NCBI GenBank assembly: GCA_007922305.1
Contig: ML677335.1
Coordinates: 20,767,933 to 20,831,932, forward strand
Direction: 5' to 3'
DNA length: 64,000 bases
Source of the DNA: Dermatemys mawii
Taxonomy: Eukaryota; Chordata; Testudines; Dermatemydidae
The position numbers were made by a program, and so were the translations under genes. This document shows, piece by piece, positions 1 to 12,277 of the stretch; within the stretch, counting starts at the first letter, position 1, and every line of letters begins with the position of its first letter. The notes beneath the pieces were generated by a model. It did not search any database. It had not been told where the DNA came from and saw only the letters and a list, made by a program, of their open reading frames with translations.

Positions 1-998
1 ATCAAAATTCATTGTACAGGAGACAATTTAAAATGTTTTCAGTTTCTGCCTTAGTACACTGTAAAGTAATTGTTTCTATAAAGTAATTCTTACACCCTCA
101 TTTCTGCTTGTGCTCACTCGGGCTCCCCCCGCCATGCTTTCTTAGGGCACTGATTGGAAATGAAGTTCAAAATCAGTGCCATTCACAAAATTATACTTAA
201 GATGTTTTCTCTATGGGGTACTGTCCAATGACAATCTCCTGCCTACCAGTACAGAAGCTCCGCTTCCCAGTGTTTCAGATAAAAGCATGGATTATTGGCC
301 CATAACAGAAACAAACGCAGAATAATAAAGTAAAAGAATAGACACAGTTTATTAGTAATAGTCATTATTTGTATAGTACCAGGCTATTTGGAACTAAAAG
401 TCCCTTCCCTGAAGCATGTATTATCTATAACACTGGCCTTATGAGATACTATGGAAGGCTTTACTAGGTAGGTTATCCATTTATGTTATAAAAGCATTGT
501 TTAAAATACCTGGAAATCTTACATGATAGAAAAAAGGTCATACTTACAGCCTAAATGAGGTCCACTTTTGCTGATCATTTGAGAGTTCCCCATACATCCA
601 TCAGAGAGCTTTCTTCCTCTTGAGCTATGGACTTTCATAAATTCAAGAAACAAGTATAAGAAGATTTTTACACTTTTGGTTTTCATGGCAGTAAGTATGA
701 ACTGGCTCAGCTTGGGCTTTTAACACCTCTTCATTTAGAGATCTATTCGAATGAAGATACTTCTGCAGGTGTAAGAACGGGTGTTCAGTTTTCTAAAGTG
801 ATTTCAAATCATCAGTTTATGACTTAAAATGAGATTCCAATTGGCTATGAATTCTAAAGTGGTCTTGGAAATATAGCTGCTCCACTGATCAGTGCTGGGT
901 TTTGGCTCTCAAGTCTCTACAATCATAAGCTTGGTCTTCACTAAAAAAGTAAGGTCAGCCCAGCTACATCACTCTGGAATGTGAAAAACCTACACCCC
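1..998. other. Unassigned AT-rich DNA
   Basis: No gene or repeat family could be assigned here. Reading frames are short and broken. The stretch ends at the TGA target-site duplication of the miniature transposon that starts at 1002. Confidence 0.6.
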
Positions 999-1001
999 TG
1001 A

Positions 1002-1286
1002 GGCCAGGTCTACACTAGCGGTGGGGGTCGACCTAAGATACGCAACTTCAGCTACGTGAATAGCGTAGCTGAAGTTGGCACATCTTAGGTTGACTTACCT
1101 GGCATCCTGAAGGTGGCAGCGGGCTCCCCCATCGACTCTGCTTACTCCTCTCAGTGAGATGGAGTACCGGAATCGACGTGGAGTGCCTTTGGGGATCAAA
1201 TTATCGCATCTAGATGAGACACGATAAATCAATCCCCGATAGATTGATCAGGACCCGCCGATCCGGCAAGTAGTGAAGACAAGCCC
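1002..1286 (+). mobile_element. Harbinger-type MITE, family A, copy 1
   Basis: This is a 285-bp non-autonomous DNA transposon. The left end GGCCAGGTCTACACTA and the reverse complement of the right end, GGGCTTGTCTTCACTA, form an imperfect terminal inverted repeat. The element is flanked by TGA at 999-1001 and TGA at 1287-1289, a 3-bp duplication as in the PIF/Harbinger superfamily (which usually targets TWA). Inside, 1044-1056 and 1064-1076 form a perfect 13-bp hairpin stem around a 7-nt loop. The same hairpin and the block with ATCGCATCT and CGATAAAT recur in the copy at 4925. It has no coding capacity, so it must have been moved by a transposase made elsewhere. The superfamily call is inferred from ends and duplication length. 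Confidence 0.8.
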
Positions 1287-1289
1287 TGA

Positions 1290-1506
1290 GTGACGCAGTT
1301 AGGTCAACCTAACCCCTAGAACAGACAGCAGTAGGTCAAGAGAAGAATTCTTCCATTGACCTAGCTGCAGCCTCTTATGGTGGATTACCTATGACATTGT
1401 GAGAACCCCTCCTGTCGCTGTAGGTAGTGTCTACACTGAAACTCTTCAGTGATGCAGCTGTGGCACTGCAGCTGTGCTGCTGTAGCATTCCAAGTGTGGA
1501 TTAGCC
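1290..1506. mobile_element. Second MITE family, truncated at its left end
   Basis: This begins directly after family A copy 1. It contains AGGTCAACCTAACCCCTAG, then a GACCTAGCTGCAG block, then GTGTCTACACTGAAACTCTTC and a right end of the form AAGTGTGGATTAGCC. I recognise this as a common turtle miniature element whose inner part starts with a GTCGACCTAACC motif. The outer left half is missing. It is non-coding. Confidence 0.5.
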
Positions 1507-3142
1507 TTCAGAATGATTACAGAAGAACATTACTGAACCCAAAAGACCTATCAGCCTAGTTTTCTAATGTGATTATAAGCATGTTCAAAGAAAGAAGGTG
1601 ATTACTTTTGTGTTAACCTTCAGAGAATGAGCAAGGTAATAATTCCCAGTAAGTACTTCCTAACTACAGCAATGAATTGGTGGTTCTTTCTATGTGTGCC
1701 TTCAATGTTACTCCAAATGCAATCTGATTAATCAGACTGTAAATTTTGCAGCAGAATTTAGATTTATATATTTGTTCTGCAGTTGTTTAAACTATAGGCA
1801 AAATATTCTTTACTTAGATTTACTAGGTTAATGAAAGCTATAAAGACAAATTTGCAGATGAAGACAGAGTGAGCGCAGTCAGAAAAGAAAAAGGGCTGCC
1901 AAAACACATAAATTCTTAAGCAACATAAAAGTCCACTCAATCTTATATTTCAACCTACCTACACTTTAGTCCTAAATATTAATTTATATTGTAAGTTTCA
2001 TCAATACAATACAATTTGAAATGGTAGTAACTGAATTCATATAAAAGGTTGATCATGAAGCTATGACAATTTTAATTATTGCCATAATAGGTATGATTAT
2101 ATAAAAATTACAATATAAATAATTGAAGATACTATTCATCATTTTAAATTGCTTCTCCTGTACTCCTGAAATAAATAAATAGTTTAAAAATATTTTTAGT
2201 AGAGAAAGAGCTCTGCTCAAAAAGATACAAACATCCAAAGATAAATTAAGTCTTTTGCTTAATTATTTTTTTCCCCTATATAAAGATTATTTTTTCAATT
2301 GCCAACTTGTTTATGCTGCAATAATTGCAGAGATAATGTATGAGGCATATTCATACAAAAATTAAATGTATAGTTTAAACTAAAATGATCACTTTTTCTT
2401 TCCCTTAGCATTATTGACAGTTACATTTCTAAGTTGCAATAAATACACATCTGACTGCTGAGTTTTAATGATCTGTTACTGAACAAAAGAAACAATCTAA
2501 AGCTAGCATGAAATTAAAACATTCAGTGTAAGGCTGCTATTACATTATAATTTGTGTTAGCGATCTGTTCACCAGAAATTCCAACTGCAGTGAACAAGAC
2601 CCTCCGGGTTTTTGCATACAAAGCTGCTGTGGTGTCTATCACCTGTTAAGCTTGTTACACTGGGCTCATGAGGAAGAACTAAGACTCAGACCTCACTAGC
2701 TTTAAGCTGGAGGCTAAGGTATAACATACATTCTTGTACACAGCTAAAATCACATCCAGAACAGGATAATGATACACCCTACTGATCTGAAAGCCATTCA
2801 CATGATTGCATGCTGAGCAAATGAGACTCAGAGAAGGAGAAAGTAGAGTTTGACACACAGAATGAGCCTAAAAAGCAGCATTCCAAAATACAGTGGGGAA
2901 AAAAGTAAAGATTAAAAAGACCTGTTGTTATGATTTTGGGGAGGTCTTAGTCTTCTTATAGCATATACTGGCCCATTAAGGTCAGACGGGGGAATGTTGG
3001 GAAGCCAGGCTACCCCTTTTCAGGTGTTCTAGAGAAGAAAGCCTAGGGAATAGTAAAGGGAAGAAGTGGTCCTGGGGTAATAGTGTCATGCTAAGGGGGG
3101 GGAAGAAGGGAAGGAAAGAAACAACCAAGTCTAATGTGTCTT
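1507..3142. other. Unassigned AT-rich DNA
   Basis: I saw no repeat family or exon. The 61- and 67-residue open frames here have no recognisable domain and are what AT-rich sequence gives by chance. Confidence 0.55.
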
Positions 3143-3215
3143 TGGGTATGTCTACATGCAGCGGGGAGTGGGCCTCCCAGCCCACGTAAACAGATTCATG
3201 CTATTTTTCATTTGT
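3143..3215. mobile_element. Fragment of family D MITE (truncated)
   Basis: The block GGGTATGTCTACATGCAGCG followed by GGGAGTGGGCCTCCCAGCCC matches the left end of the element type seen more completely at 31001. It breaks off at the boundary with the next repeat. It is non-coding. Confidence 0.45.
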
Positions 3216-3221
3216 GTGTGT

Positions 3222-3533
3222 AATTTCCATTCCGTGGGAAATTCTACCACTATGTGAAAGGTTTTATTCTGAATTGGAATGAAAACTAGAAAACCAGTCA
3301 TTTCAAAATTTTCCACAGAAGGGAAATTCTGAAAAAAAATTATTTCAGAAAAATTTAAGGCTCAAAACCAAGGAATCCCAGATTCCCCAGCAGTGCATCA
3401 GATGAACGGACAGGAAATCAGCCATGCTTCAGATGGAAATCTTCCTGAAACATTTTGGTTTTGATGTGCTGGCATTTTCCAATGAAAAATACATTGGAAA
3501 AAATACACTGGAAAATTCCAAACCATCTCTACT
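3222..3533. mobile_element. Degraded AT-rich palindromic MITE (GAGCTGG type)
   Basis: Runs such as AAATTTTCCACAG and GAAAAATTTAAGG, with an end that reads CCATCTCTA, resemble the element at 40196, whose ends are TAGAGCTGG and AGCTCTA. The left terminus is not recognisable. It is non-coding, and the 67-residue open frame inside is incidental. Confidence 0.35.
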
Positions 3534-3872
3534 CACAATCCCACCCCTTAAAAAATATACAGTAATGGCAGGCCATCTATGGCTAATGATTTTATTAAAG
3601 ACATTACTAAAAATGCATATAATATAAACTAGAATATTGTTTTGATACTATGGAAATGTTGCATGTATAATCTTTAGCGCACTCTCAGCAACAAACTATC
3701 TTATATAAAAAATACACTATTATTATTCCCTGTAAACATATATGGAGGAAAAAAGAGGCACAAAACAATCTGAGGAATTTAGATAACTGAAAACCTATCA
3801 TTTAAAAAGCAGATGCTCAAGTGCCAGAGTGCTATAGCGTCACCTGTTGCATTCATTAATATGCAATCTCAT
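3534..3872. other. Unassigned AT-rich DNA
   Basis: I saw nothing assignable between the palindromic element and the Tigger-type element. Confidence 0.5.
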
Positions 3873-3874
3873 TA

Positions 3875-4169
3875 CAGTAGACTCTTGATTATCCAGGATG
3901 ATAAGGAAAAAATTAATTCTGGTTAATAAAATCCCGGATAATCACCACCCATAGGAAATATGGGAAGCGGGGTGGTTCACCAGCCACCCTGCACCAGGAG
4001 GAGGGGGTGTTGGTTCACTGGCTGCCCTGCACCCTGGTGGGGTTTTTCTTTTTGTGCTTGGGGCAGCAACAAAGCCAGAGACGGCCCTGCGAGCTAAGCG
4101 TATTTTTTTTGACATCCTGGTTAATCCACATCCTGGTTAACCCAATCCTGGATAATCGAGAGTCTACTG
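3875..4169. mobile_element. Tigger/pogo-type MITE, copy 1
   Basis: This is a 295-bp non-autonomous element with ends CAGTAGACTCTTGATTATCC and, reversed, CAGTAGACTCTCGATTATCC: about 20 bp of terminal inverted repeat with one mismatch. It is flanked on both sides by TA (3873-3874 and 4170-4171), the duplication of Tc1/mariner-type elements. The CAGT start and the TCGATTATCC core are typical of the pogo/Tigger group. The middle is GC-rich and carries no transposase. A close relative lies at 32139. Confidence 0.85.
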
Positions 4170-4171
4170 TA

Positions 4172-4921
4172 TATTACTCTGAGGATTTCCTCCACCAGAA
4201 AGATCATTCTTAGTTCAAATGCTCCATTCAAAATAATTCTAACTTATAAATCAAATATTTAAAATTCACTGCATGTCCTGGTTTTAGAGTGGGCTCTCAT
4301 CAATTACTAAAGAATAGCTTAAGTAGTATTCATATATTTTTTGGCACAGAATAAAAGAAAAGGGAACAGTTTAGATGAACCAAGTACAAGGCTAACATAT
4401 GGCTAGTTAGTTAAAAAGCACAGTTTCTTATGTACAACAATCATTCATATAGCTCCATGTGCATTTATTGCAGTTAATGGCCTTGTGCAAACATGTTTTT
4501 GCATAAATGAAGTCCCCCACCTACCCTGTACATTCATGTGAAGAAAACTTTATTCACACACTCTTATATAAAATGTGTCCAGACAGGTACACCAAAGAAC
4601 CATCTTGCTGGCCCTCCCCTATAGTCAGGCCAGGTATGTGCCTGGTAGCATCATCACAGTGGAAAGGAATCAGTTACACTGGAGCTCATGGCAAAAACTT
4701 GTTTTTAGGCTCAGCCAAATGTGCTAAGGCCAGTTCTGGTTGAATTTCTAATAATTCCAAGGGCTTATTCCTCCAGAACAAACCTTAAAATAAAACCCCG
4801 GGGCCTTTTTTTGGGGGGGGGGGTGTTTGATTTTCCTTTATAGAGTAAAAATAATCAAAAGTTTGAAATATAAACTTGGTAGGCCATGAACAACTTGTGG
4901 CATAAAAGCGGAAAGAAAATC
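4172..4921. other. Unassigned DNA with a G-run
   Basis: I saw no assignable repeat or exon. A G-homopolymer of about 11 bases lies at 4813-4823. The 78-residue frame at 4507-4743 shows no domain or splice context and I do not call it a gene. Confidence 0.5.
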
Positions 4922-4924
4922 TTA

Positions 4925-5219
4925 GGCCAAGTCTACACTAGCCGGGGCGGGGTGGGTGGGGGAGTTTGACCTAAGATACGCAACTTCAGCTACGTGAATA
5001 GCGTAGCTGAAGTTGGCGCATCTTAGGTCAACTTACCTGGAATCCTCGCAGCGGATTCCCCCCGTCGACTCCACTTGTGCCTCTCAGTGAGCTGGAGTAC
5101 TGGAGTCGACAGGGAGTGCCTTTGGGGATCAATTTATCGCATCTCGTCTAGACGTGATAAATTGACTTCCCATAGATCAATCAGTACCCGCTGATCCGGC
5201 GGGTAGTAAAGACCAGCCC
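4925..5219 (+). mobile_element. Harbinger-type MITE, family A, copy 2
   Basis: This is a 295-bp element in the same orientation as the copy at 1002. Its ends are GGCCAAGTCTACACTA and, reversed, GGGCTGGTCTTTACTA. The flanks are TTA (4922-4924) and TGA (5220-5222), a 3-bp duplication with one later change. The internal 13-bp hairpin with arms AACTTCAGCTACG and CGTAGCTGAAGTT is preserved exactly, while the GC-rich left part differs from copy 1. It is non-coding. Confidence 0.8.
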
Positions 5220-5222
5220 TGA

Positions 5223-7082
5223 GACTTCTCTTTGGGGCATTTCCTCTGTGTTTGTCAACCATTCTCACTCAGCTCTACTCCTGATAACATTTCCCCATAG
5301 GAGTGTTTTAATATAATCTCATTCTGACATACCAAACTAGTTGGGTGACAAGTACGGAGACTTTTCTACACATCACGGAGATGCTATAAGACTGACCATG
5401 AAACGGTTAGAGAAGGGAACTTGCTCTTTAGAGACATAAGACTTTTTTTCACTTTTCTCTATAACTAAGCTAAGAAAGCCTACCTGCCTGACCCTTACAA
5501 AGTATTCACATCAGAAATGTTATCCAAACTGTTTCTCTAGCTTTACTACCCCTTTCTCTGTTTTGAATAAATTTTATTTTTAAGGAGTCTAGTGCTGAAT
5601 GGATAATTTCACACAGGCTGCCACAAAAGGATCCCTCAAACACTAGAGATAAATGTTGTGGGGTAAGAAGTTCAGGAGACTAACCCTGCACTCCTTGTCT
5701 CAATCAGATAAGAATGGAAATAAGTGTTTTCTCCCATTAATATGTCTGTAAAGAGCTGAGGCCAGCAAATTTATGAGAACAGGTGAAGATCAAGGAGAAC
5801 ACACAGATTGGGGAGGGTGTAAGAAACAGTTACTCTTACCCCCAAATCTTGTTTGTATTATTCTTCTTCATTTTGTCACATCTAACATAAGACTCTAAGG
5901 TCTGAGAAGCATCTTATAATTGATTTGTTCTGTAAAGTGTCTGGAATACTTTAGGGCATTATAAAATTAATTTTCAATAATTGATTAAAAATTAATATTA
6001 GTAATTTCTTGCCCTTGTATTTTCTCCCTTACTACTTCCTATTGGGGTCTTCTAATGTCACACAGCTCTAATAAGCTTATATAAATGCAAGCCTGTGTTT
6101 GGCTTTTTTTGCATATGATGGGGCTCAGTCACATCTAGTGAGACTATGTTTCACTTCTGTTTGTCTTTTGGCTTGTAAATATCTGTGAAATAATCTGTTA
6201 GCTCTGGGAAGGATGATACTGTAGCACCAGCCCTATGAACCACCATGCTGACTGTTAATTGCATTTCCTTTGATTAACAAATTTTTGTACAAAGGATTCT
6301 GAAGTAATCAAATTTAGGAAACAAATGCATGGGAGTGAAATGAGTTGATAGTTCTCCAAATGTTTACATTTATATGACCTATAAAATGGGATTTAAAACT
6401 GTTTCATCACCAGCTGTAGGCAATTCACATTAGTAAGTCAATGAAATCAAGAGGTTAAAGTACCTTTCTAAATAAAAACAACTTTAATGGAAAGAGCATT
6501 ATTTTAGTACTTGTAATTTACATAAGAACACAGCAGAACTATCAAAAACTCCATAGAAACATTAGTCTCTGCTGTGGTCTGGTCTGTTAGTTATATATCA
6601 TTAAAATAATGATATCAAAAAAGTTATTTCATAAAGTTGAAGTTAGAATAATAAGATTTCTGAACTACGATTTTATTTTATTAAAGAGTGTGAGTTGTAA
6701 AACCAAAGTGAGCTAGTTACAACTATATTTAACAAAATGCTGAACGCTGAAAAAAAACCAAGGATGGTCTTATTGGGGCTCAGATGATGTCTCAAGAAGA
6801 GTTGTGAAAAATAAATCTATTTTTGTCTATAAAAACAACATTTTATGAATTTTTATGACAATTTCTTTTAGTCTACACTAAAATTTCACAATTTCTGTCT
6901 CTAAACTGATTTTTCATATGCTGAAAATCTAATTCAGAACAGCCTTCAAATTCCATATTTTCTCCAAATGACCATGTGTGCAGAGACCTCACTGTGTTCA
7001 CAGAGGAAACAAAGCCCTTTACCTTTGAAAATCAATCTCAGTTGCTGTATAAAATTGCCCATTTTCAATTAAACTGATACTC
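5223..7082. other. Unassigned AT-rich DNA
   Basis: I found no gene. The short stretch around 5930-5990 (CTGTAAAGTGTCTGGAATAC) may be the remains of a MIR tail but is too short to call. Confidence 0.5.
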
Positions 7083-7355
7083 TCAGTACCCCATTTAGCA
7101 GATAGGGCACCAGACTGAGAGTCAGGTGGTTTTTATTCCTGGTTCTACCATTGGCTTGCTGTGCAACCGTGGTCACATCATTTTCTCTCTCTGGTGCCTG
7201 TATTTTCCCAACCCTTAGTTTTATCTGTTTAGACTGTGAACCCTTTGGCAGCCCTCTCTGCATGTTTCTGCACTACCTCAAACAGTGGAGCTCCAATCTT
7301 AGTTCTGCCCTTTTAATGCTCTCATAATTTAAATAATTATAATAACTACAATAAA
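7083..7355 (+). mobile_element. MIR (CORE-SINE), decayed
   Basis: This is a tRNA-derived SINE. The tRNA-like head reads AGATAGGGCACCAGACTGAG then AGTCAGGTGG and CCTGGTTCTACCATTGGCTT. The CORE region GCTGTGCAACCGTGGTCACA follows, and then a 3-prime part with AGACTGTGAACCCTTTGGCAG and a closing run of AATAATTATAAT-type repeats. The order and spacing match MIR elements widespread in amniotes. It is heavily mutated, so it is old, and non-coding; the open frame on the opposite strand is a shadow. Confidence 0.75.
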
Positions 7356-10130
7356 AGTATGCTAAGGAGAAAACTGTACCCTTCAGATCCGTTCACTTAG
7401 TTGCTGGATCTCTTTCTGTTTCTGGATGCAATTCACTATTTTCTTTCTTTTATAGCTCTTTTACATATAAAAGTATATTCAAGACAACTAATAATCCATC
7501 TGACAAGATATAATTTCTAATCAGATGAACTATTTTACTAAAAGTTATATATCCACATAAATATAATGTAAAGCTGAAGGGTGGAGATGTTGGAAAGTTG
7601 ATGGATGTATATGCTGCTTTCACTACCCCCATAAAGGTAAAAATTAGGAATAGGAGAGGCCATGAATAGGCAAGACTGACACTTTCAAATTCAGCAAGTT
7701 GCAGTTTAATAAGGTGATAAGGGAGCCTTGGGAGAAATCTTAACTAAATGATTATCTAAGTATGCTTATTTTATGACTAACAGCTCTTTACAACAACCGC
7801 CCAGGAGACTGGTTCTGATGGTGACAAGTTGAGCCATTCTATTCTTGATGGAATGGACTCCACTCGTATTTTGGCTTCCCAAAATCATGTTTCCTTTGAG
7901 AGTATTTCAGCTTTAGAGTAAGAAGGCAAAATATGCCTAGTGAAAGATAAAAAGGGTTTGCTTATCCACTGGCAGGTAGCTGTTTGGTGGAAAACTTGTC
8001 CTAGTGATTTGCCATCTAGTCCCATGGTACTGCAACTTTCCAGCTAAGGTCCTGCTAATAAAATACCATCTCTCATGCCCAATTTTCTGTTTATAATAAA
8101 TTCCTCAATAGTATTTAAGTCCTCCTCTTTATCTTAACTAATCCCTATTTTTAATTTACTCCTATCTGATGCTATCTCTATAATTTCCTTTCTAACTTTT
8201 TTCTTCCATTGTGTTCTGTTTTTCTAGCCTGTTTCTAACTATAGTCATTTCCTTTTTTAACCTTTCTCACTGCAATGTCTAGGTATCAGATACAAAACTG
8301 AAAGTGAAATTGGCTCAGTCCAGAAAGGAACTTGCTCTCTACCACTTCCGTGTTTATTTGTTTTTATTCGAAGGGTAATACTGTAATCCCTCATTTTTTT
8401 CTCAGTTCTTACCATTCTTCTCTCCATCTTCACCAGTTATTGTCAGAGGGCAGATTTTTCAAAATTCTGTGGTAGTGGTCAGACCAGGTCAGCTTCTGCT
8501 TCGCTAGCAAGGAGTTTCAGATTCACAGACTGCCTGCAAAGAAATCTCTTTCCTCTGGACCATAGAGTTTAACTCTGAACTCCATCAAACACAGCATCTC
8601 ATTGATAACAGCTGTTTAAGTGGATCATGGAAGGAGAGGTGGTCCCAAAGTAGTCAAGCCCTAGATCCTACGGTCTTCAAAGATTAGAAGAACCTTGACG
8701 TGTCTATATGGAAAGTTAGCCAGTTGACATGTGGAGCATTGGTGTAATGTGTTTTTGTTTCAGTGGTCTTTCCTTCTGGCAGTAAACTGTCTGTTTCACC
8801 TTCATACAGAGAGCTACTGAAGTCTAACATGGAGAGTATGATCATGAGACCCTCAACCCCTTCCAACACATTTATGACTCCTCATGAGCCTTCCTTGAGA
8901 GACTGCCCTCATTATAAAATCCCTTCTTAGACTCTCCTCCATTAATTCAGTTCAAGAATTTGTGAGGCACTCTACTTTTGCTGCTAAAATTGTGTACCCC
9001 AAAAGAAACTTATTTTCTATGTCACAGTACTCCTAACAACAAACATAATGTGCCTCGGCTTTTTCTTTCAGAATGTAAGAGATAGCGCAAAAGTGCTCAA
9101 ACTTTACTTCCTGCTTCTATGGATGGAGTGAGATAGCAAAAAATGTCCTATGTGTTGGGCCCTGAAAAATATCTTCTATTGGGCCCACACCAGAGTCTTG
9201 TGCAGATACATCACGTAGCTAAACATTTCACAGCACTACATAGCTTCAAGTTTAGTTTGAAGCTGAGGGTTGAGCCATGTTTTCTTTTCGTTTCTTTTTC
9301 TGGCTGACCCAGTTCATCCATATTTATTCCTGACTTTATCTGACCATTTATCTTCTTGTGCTTGAAGCAGTTCCAAAGCTCAGGCTATTCAGCACTATTC
9401 TTTCAGAAACAAAACCTAGACGATATTTGATTGGTAGTCTTGTTCAGTACACCATGCTATGAACCCTGAATTTCAGGCAAGTCAACAGGGGCTTGTCCAC
9501 CATATTTCACAACTCTAGTTACAGCTCACTGAAACTGCTCATTTACTCTCTGAGATCACACATCCAGATTTGCAAAGAAGCCAATGGAATGCCAGTGATT
9601 GAAAGTGAGCAGATGACAGATTTCCTATAGCAAGTCTGAGCTGGCAGCAAGCAAATGAATTTTATGATTTAATGGGGCTGCTGTTTCTTCAGAATGAGTT
9701 CAGCTGAGTTTAGCTGGCATCTGAATTTTAAAAAAAATAAAGTACCCCATTTTTTTTTTCATTTCATTATGTAGGCACATGCCTGTCCAAAATAAAGTCA
9801 AAAGGGTAACTCGTACATTAATGCTCCTAAGGATGATTAAGACAATGAGTCACAGAAATGAAGACACTCAGTCATGAAATGGCTAAGAAATAAAATAACT
9901 CCTGCTGATAATATAACTCAGACGGGATTTTAATACAGACATGAATTTATAAGGCAGCAGCAAATAAATACAAAAGGCTACAGGTTCAAAAGCTAAGTCT
10001 GTACATATGATTCCAGAGGCTTTTTGCCAACCAGTATTAACAATATGCATTCTTTCTCAGTAATCTGGCTGAAGGGTTAGGATACAAAATGGTCATAGAC
10101 TAATATATTTGTAATAGGATCAGAAATATA
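7356..10130. other. Unassigned AT-rich DNA
   Basis: This long stretch has no recognised repeat family. I looked for exons on both strands: the open frames at 7450-7632 and 8684-8869 (minus) are short and carry no domain. It may hold old unrecognised repeats or host non-coding sequence. Confidence 0.5.
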
Positions 10131-10220
10131 GGGTCAAATTCTGGCCTTAGACATATATATGGAAATCTCACTAACTTCAGACAGAACTGGATGCATGTGT
10201 CTGATGACAAAATTTGGCCC
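10131..10220. mobile_element. Short palindromic MITE
   Basis: The left end GGGTCAAATTCTGG and the reverse complement of the right end, GGGCCAAATTTTG, form a terminal inverted repeat of about 12 bp with few mismatches, around a partly self-complementary middle. I recognise the GGGCCAAATTCTG end as that of a widespread small palindromic element in turtles and birds. It is non-coding. Confidence 0.55.
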
Positions 10221-11107
10221 ACAGATGTTTCAGAATGGAAGGCCCCTTGAATCTATTTTCCTTCTTTTTTGTAAGATATTTTTTATGTCAGCAGGTGTAA
10301 CCAGATAGGTGGTATCCTTAAGCAGACAAGCCATTCCTTTCTTAATTAAGTTACATTAGCTTCTAATATTTAAGTTAGTAAAGCATTCAACCTAATGTAT
10401 GTCAAGTGGCCTGAAGCTTTAGAGGATAAGGTGATCTCTGCTCCTATCTATGCAGGAGAAAGAACAACCACAAAACTGATTTATTTGCATAAGTTATTTA
10501 GGCAGTACTCCAGATGGATAAAAGTTCCACAGGGGCCTCAACCATTGGTGAACAAGGGGAAGTATGGCTATAGAGAGAGAGTTATTTTCATAAGTTCTTT
10601 ACCTAGAATTTCTCCAGTGATATTTTGGTAATCACCATAACAGCACACGAACTCATAATTGCTTCGGCATTAGAACTGAACTGAGAGAAAAAGATCTTCT
10701 ACCTTTGGCAATGACTCTGTTCCTTGGTCCTACATACTACTGGTTCTCCTCTGCTGAGGACCTTTTGCCATTGAAGACTCTTCACTGAAGCCACAGAGGA
10801 CAGAAGCAGAACTAAGCGGACTCGAGTGAAGTCCCTCCTAACAAGGCTCTAAATAAAACTGAAATCACACTTTTAGTTGGCTTAGAAGGTGGAGCCTCAG
10901 GACAGGCCACAGCAGCACTTCCCAAGAAACTAGAGAGAGGCCTGCTTACGTAAATCACAGACTATGGGACTACGCTACTTACTGACACCAAACTGTGATT
11001 CACCTCACTAAAGCTTAGCATTGGCAGGAAAGCACCTCCAATACAAGAACCCAGTTATGTCTATTTTGAGCCAGGTGATAGAGTGGTACTGTTAGCACCA
11101 AGTTCTG
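10221..11107. other. Unassigned DNA
   Basis: I saw no assignable feature. The 78-residue open frame at 10395-10631 has no recognisable domain. Confidence 0.45.
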
Positions 11108-11460
11108 AGTCATAGAATCATAGGGGTCATGTAGTTTAGTCCCCTACTTTCATGGTAGGACTAAGTATTATCCAGACCATCCCTGACAGATATTTGTCTA
11201 ACCTGATCTTAAAAATCTCCAGCAATGGAGATTCCACAACGTGCCTGAGCAATTTATTCCAATGCTTAATAACTCTGACAGGAAGTTTTTCCTAATGTCC
11301 AACCTAAACCATCCTTGTTGCAATTTAAGCTCATTATGTCTTGTCCTATCCTTAGAGGTTAAAGAGAATAATTTCTCTCTCCTTCTTGTAACAACCTTTT
11401 ATGTACCTGAAAACTGTTATCTCCCCTCTCAGTCTTCTCTTCTCCAGACTAAACATACTG
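11108..11460 (-). mobile_element. CR1 LINE 3-prime tail, minus strand
   Basis: Read on the minus strand, this is the end of the CR1 reverse-transcriptase region and its short 3-prime tail. On the plus strand it starts with CATAGAATCATAGGGGTCAT (the reversed CR1 terminal ATTCTATG-type repeat). It continues through blocks such as CAATGGAGATTCCACAACG, AGGAAGTTTTTCCTAATGTC and CAGTCTTCTCTTCTCCAGAC, all typical of CR1 in turtles and birds. The copy is 5-prime truncated at about 11460, as usual for LINEs. The 92-residue open frame on the plus strand here is an antisense shadow. Confidence 0.9.
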
Positions 11461-12216
11461 TTGAATCAAAACTGGAAGGACTGTTTGAGAGAAGTAGGTT
11501 AGGGCCAGTCAACTACTAGCCAACTACAATTACTAGAGGACATGGTCTAGGGAGATGGTGTCCACCACAGTGCCCCTATTTACTATAATAAATAATAATT
11601 ATATTAATTATCTGTATAGCTTTTTTGTAATTAAAAGTACAAAAATAAGAACAATTTCTGATAATAACCTATGCCACTTTACCACAAAATAGCCTCATTT
11701 CAAAAAGTATAATTGTCCATCATATGGACTTGCATCTTAGGCCAAAACAATACCTTATACAACCTCCCATAATACTCATAACTCTTAAAGAGGCAAGGGA
11801 ATCCAGAATAAAATTTATTTTTAAGTAATGTTTAGCATCAGAAAAGTCACAGTTTGGGCTACTCTGAAATCGCACTATTGTTACTTTATTTCCTGTAATG
11901 GCTTTTGCATGTATTAAGAATAAATTGGCAGCCCTAACTCTGAATTTCTTAATATTGTTGGTTTCTAGTACAGCCTACCCATCAGCTCACAGACATGATC
12001 AAGCTCACACTGAATCTTAGTCTTTTCCATGGACTCTTACGGTCTTTAGAACATGCCATATGTGCTAACACCAGTTATGCCATTCTTTTGTACAAAAAAC
12101 TCATCATAGTTTTGTATTAAAAATATTTGCAGCACTGCTTTTCACTTAATATACTTGGGGTTTTGTCTGTTTGTAAATTTCTGCTAATTCTCAAATCCTA
12201 ATCAAAGAGGAAAACA
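11461..12216. other. Unassigned AT-rich DNA
   Basis: I saw no assignable feature. Confidence 0.5.
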
Positions 12217-12277
12217 ACGAAAGCTTATGCTGAAATAAACTGGCTAGTCTAAGGTGCCACAAGTATTCCTTGTTTTA
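12217..12277 (-). mobile_element. Turtle tRNA-type SINE fragment, minus strand
   Basis: On the plus strand it reads AAAGCTTATGCTGAAATAAA, then CTGGCTAGTCTAAGGTGCCA, then CAAGTATTCCTTGTTTT. That is the reverse complement of the central part of the cryptodiran turtle Cry/PolIII SINE. The tRNA-like head and the tail are missing. Confidence 0.8.

Noticed and set aside
3875..4169. Considered as a regulatory palindrome
   Set aside because: A second copy at 32139 with the same ends and TA flanks shows that it is a transposon.
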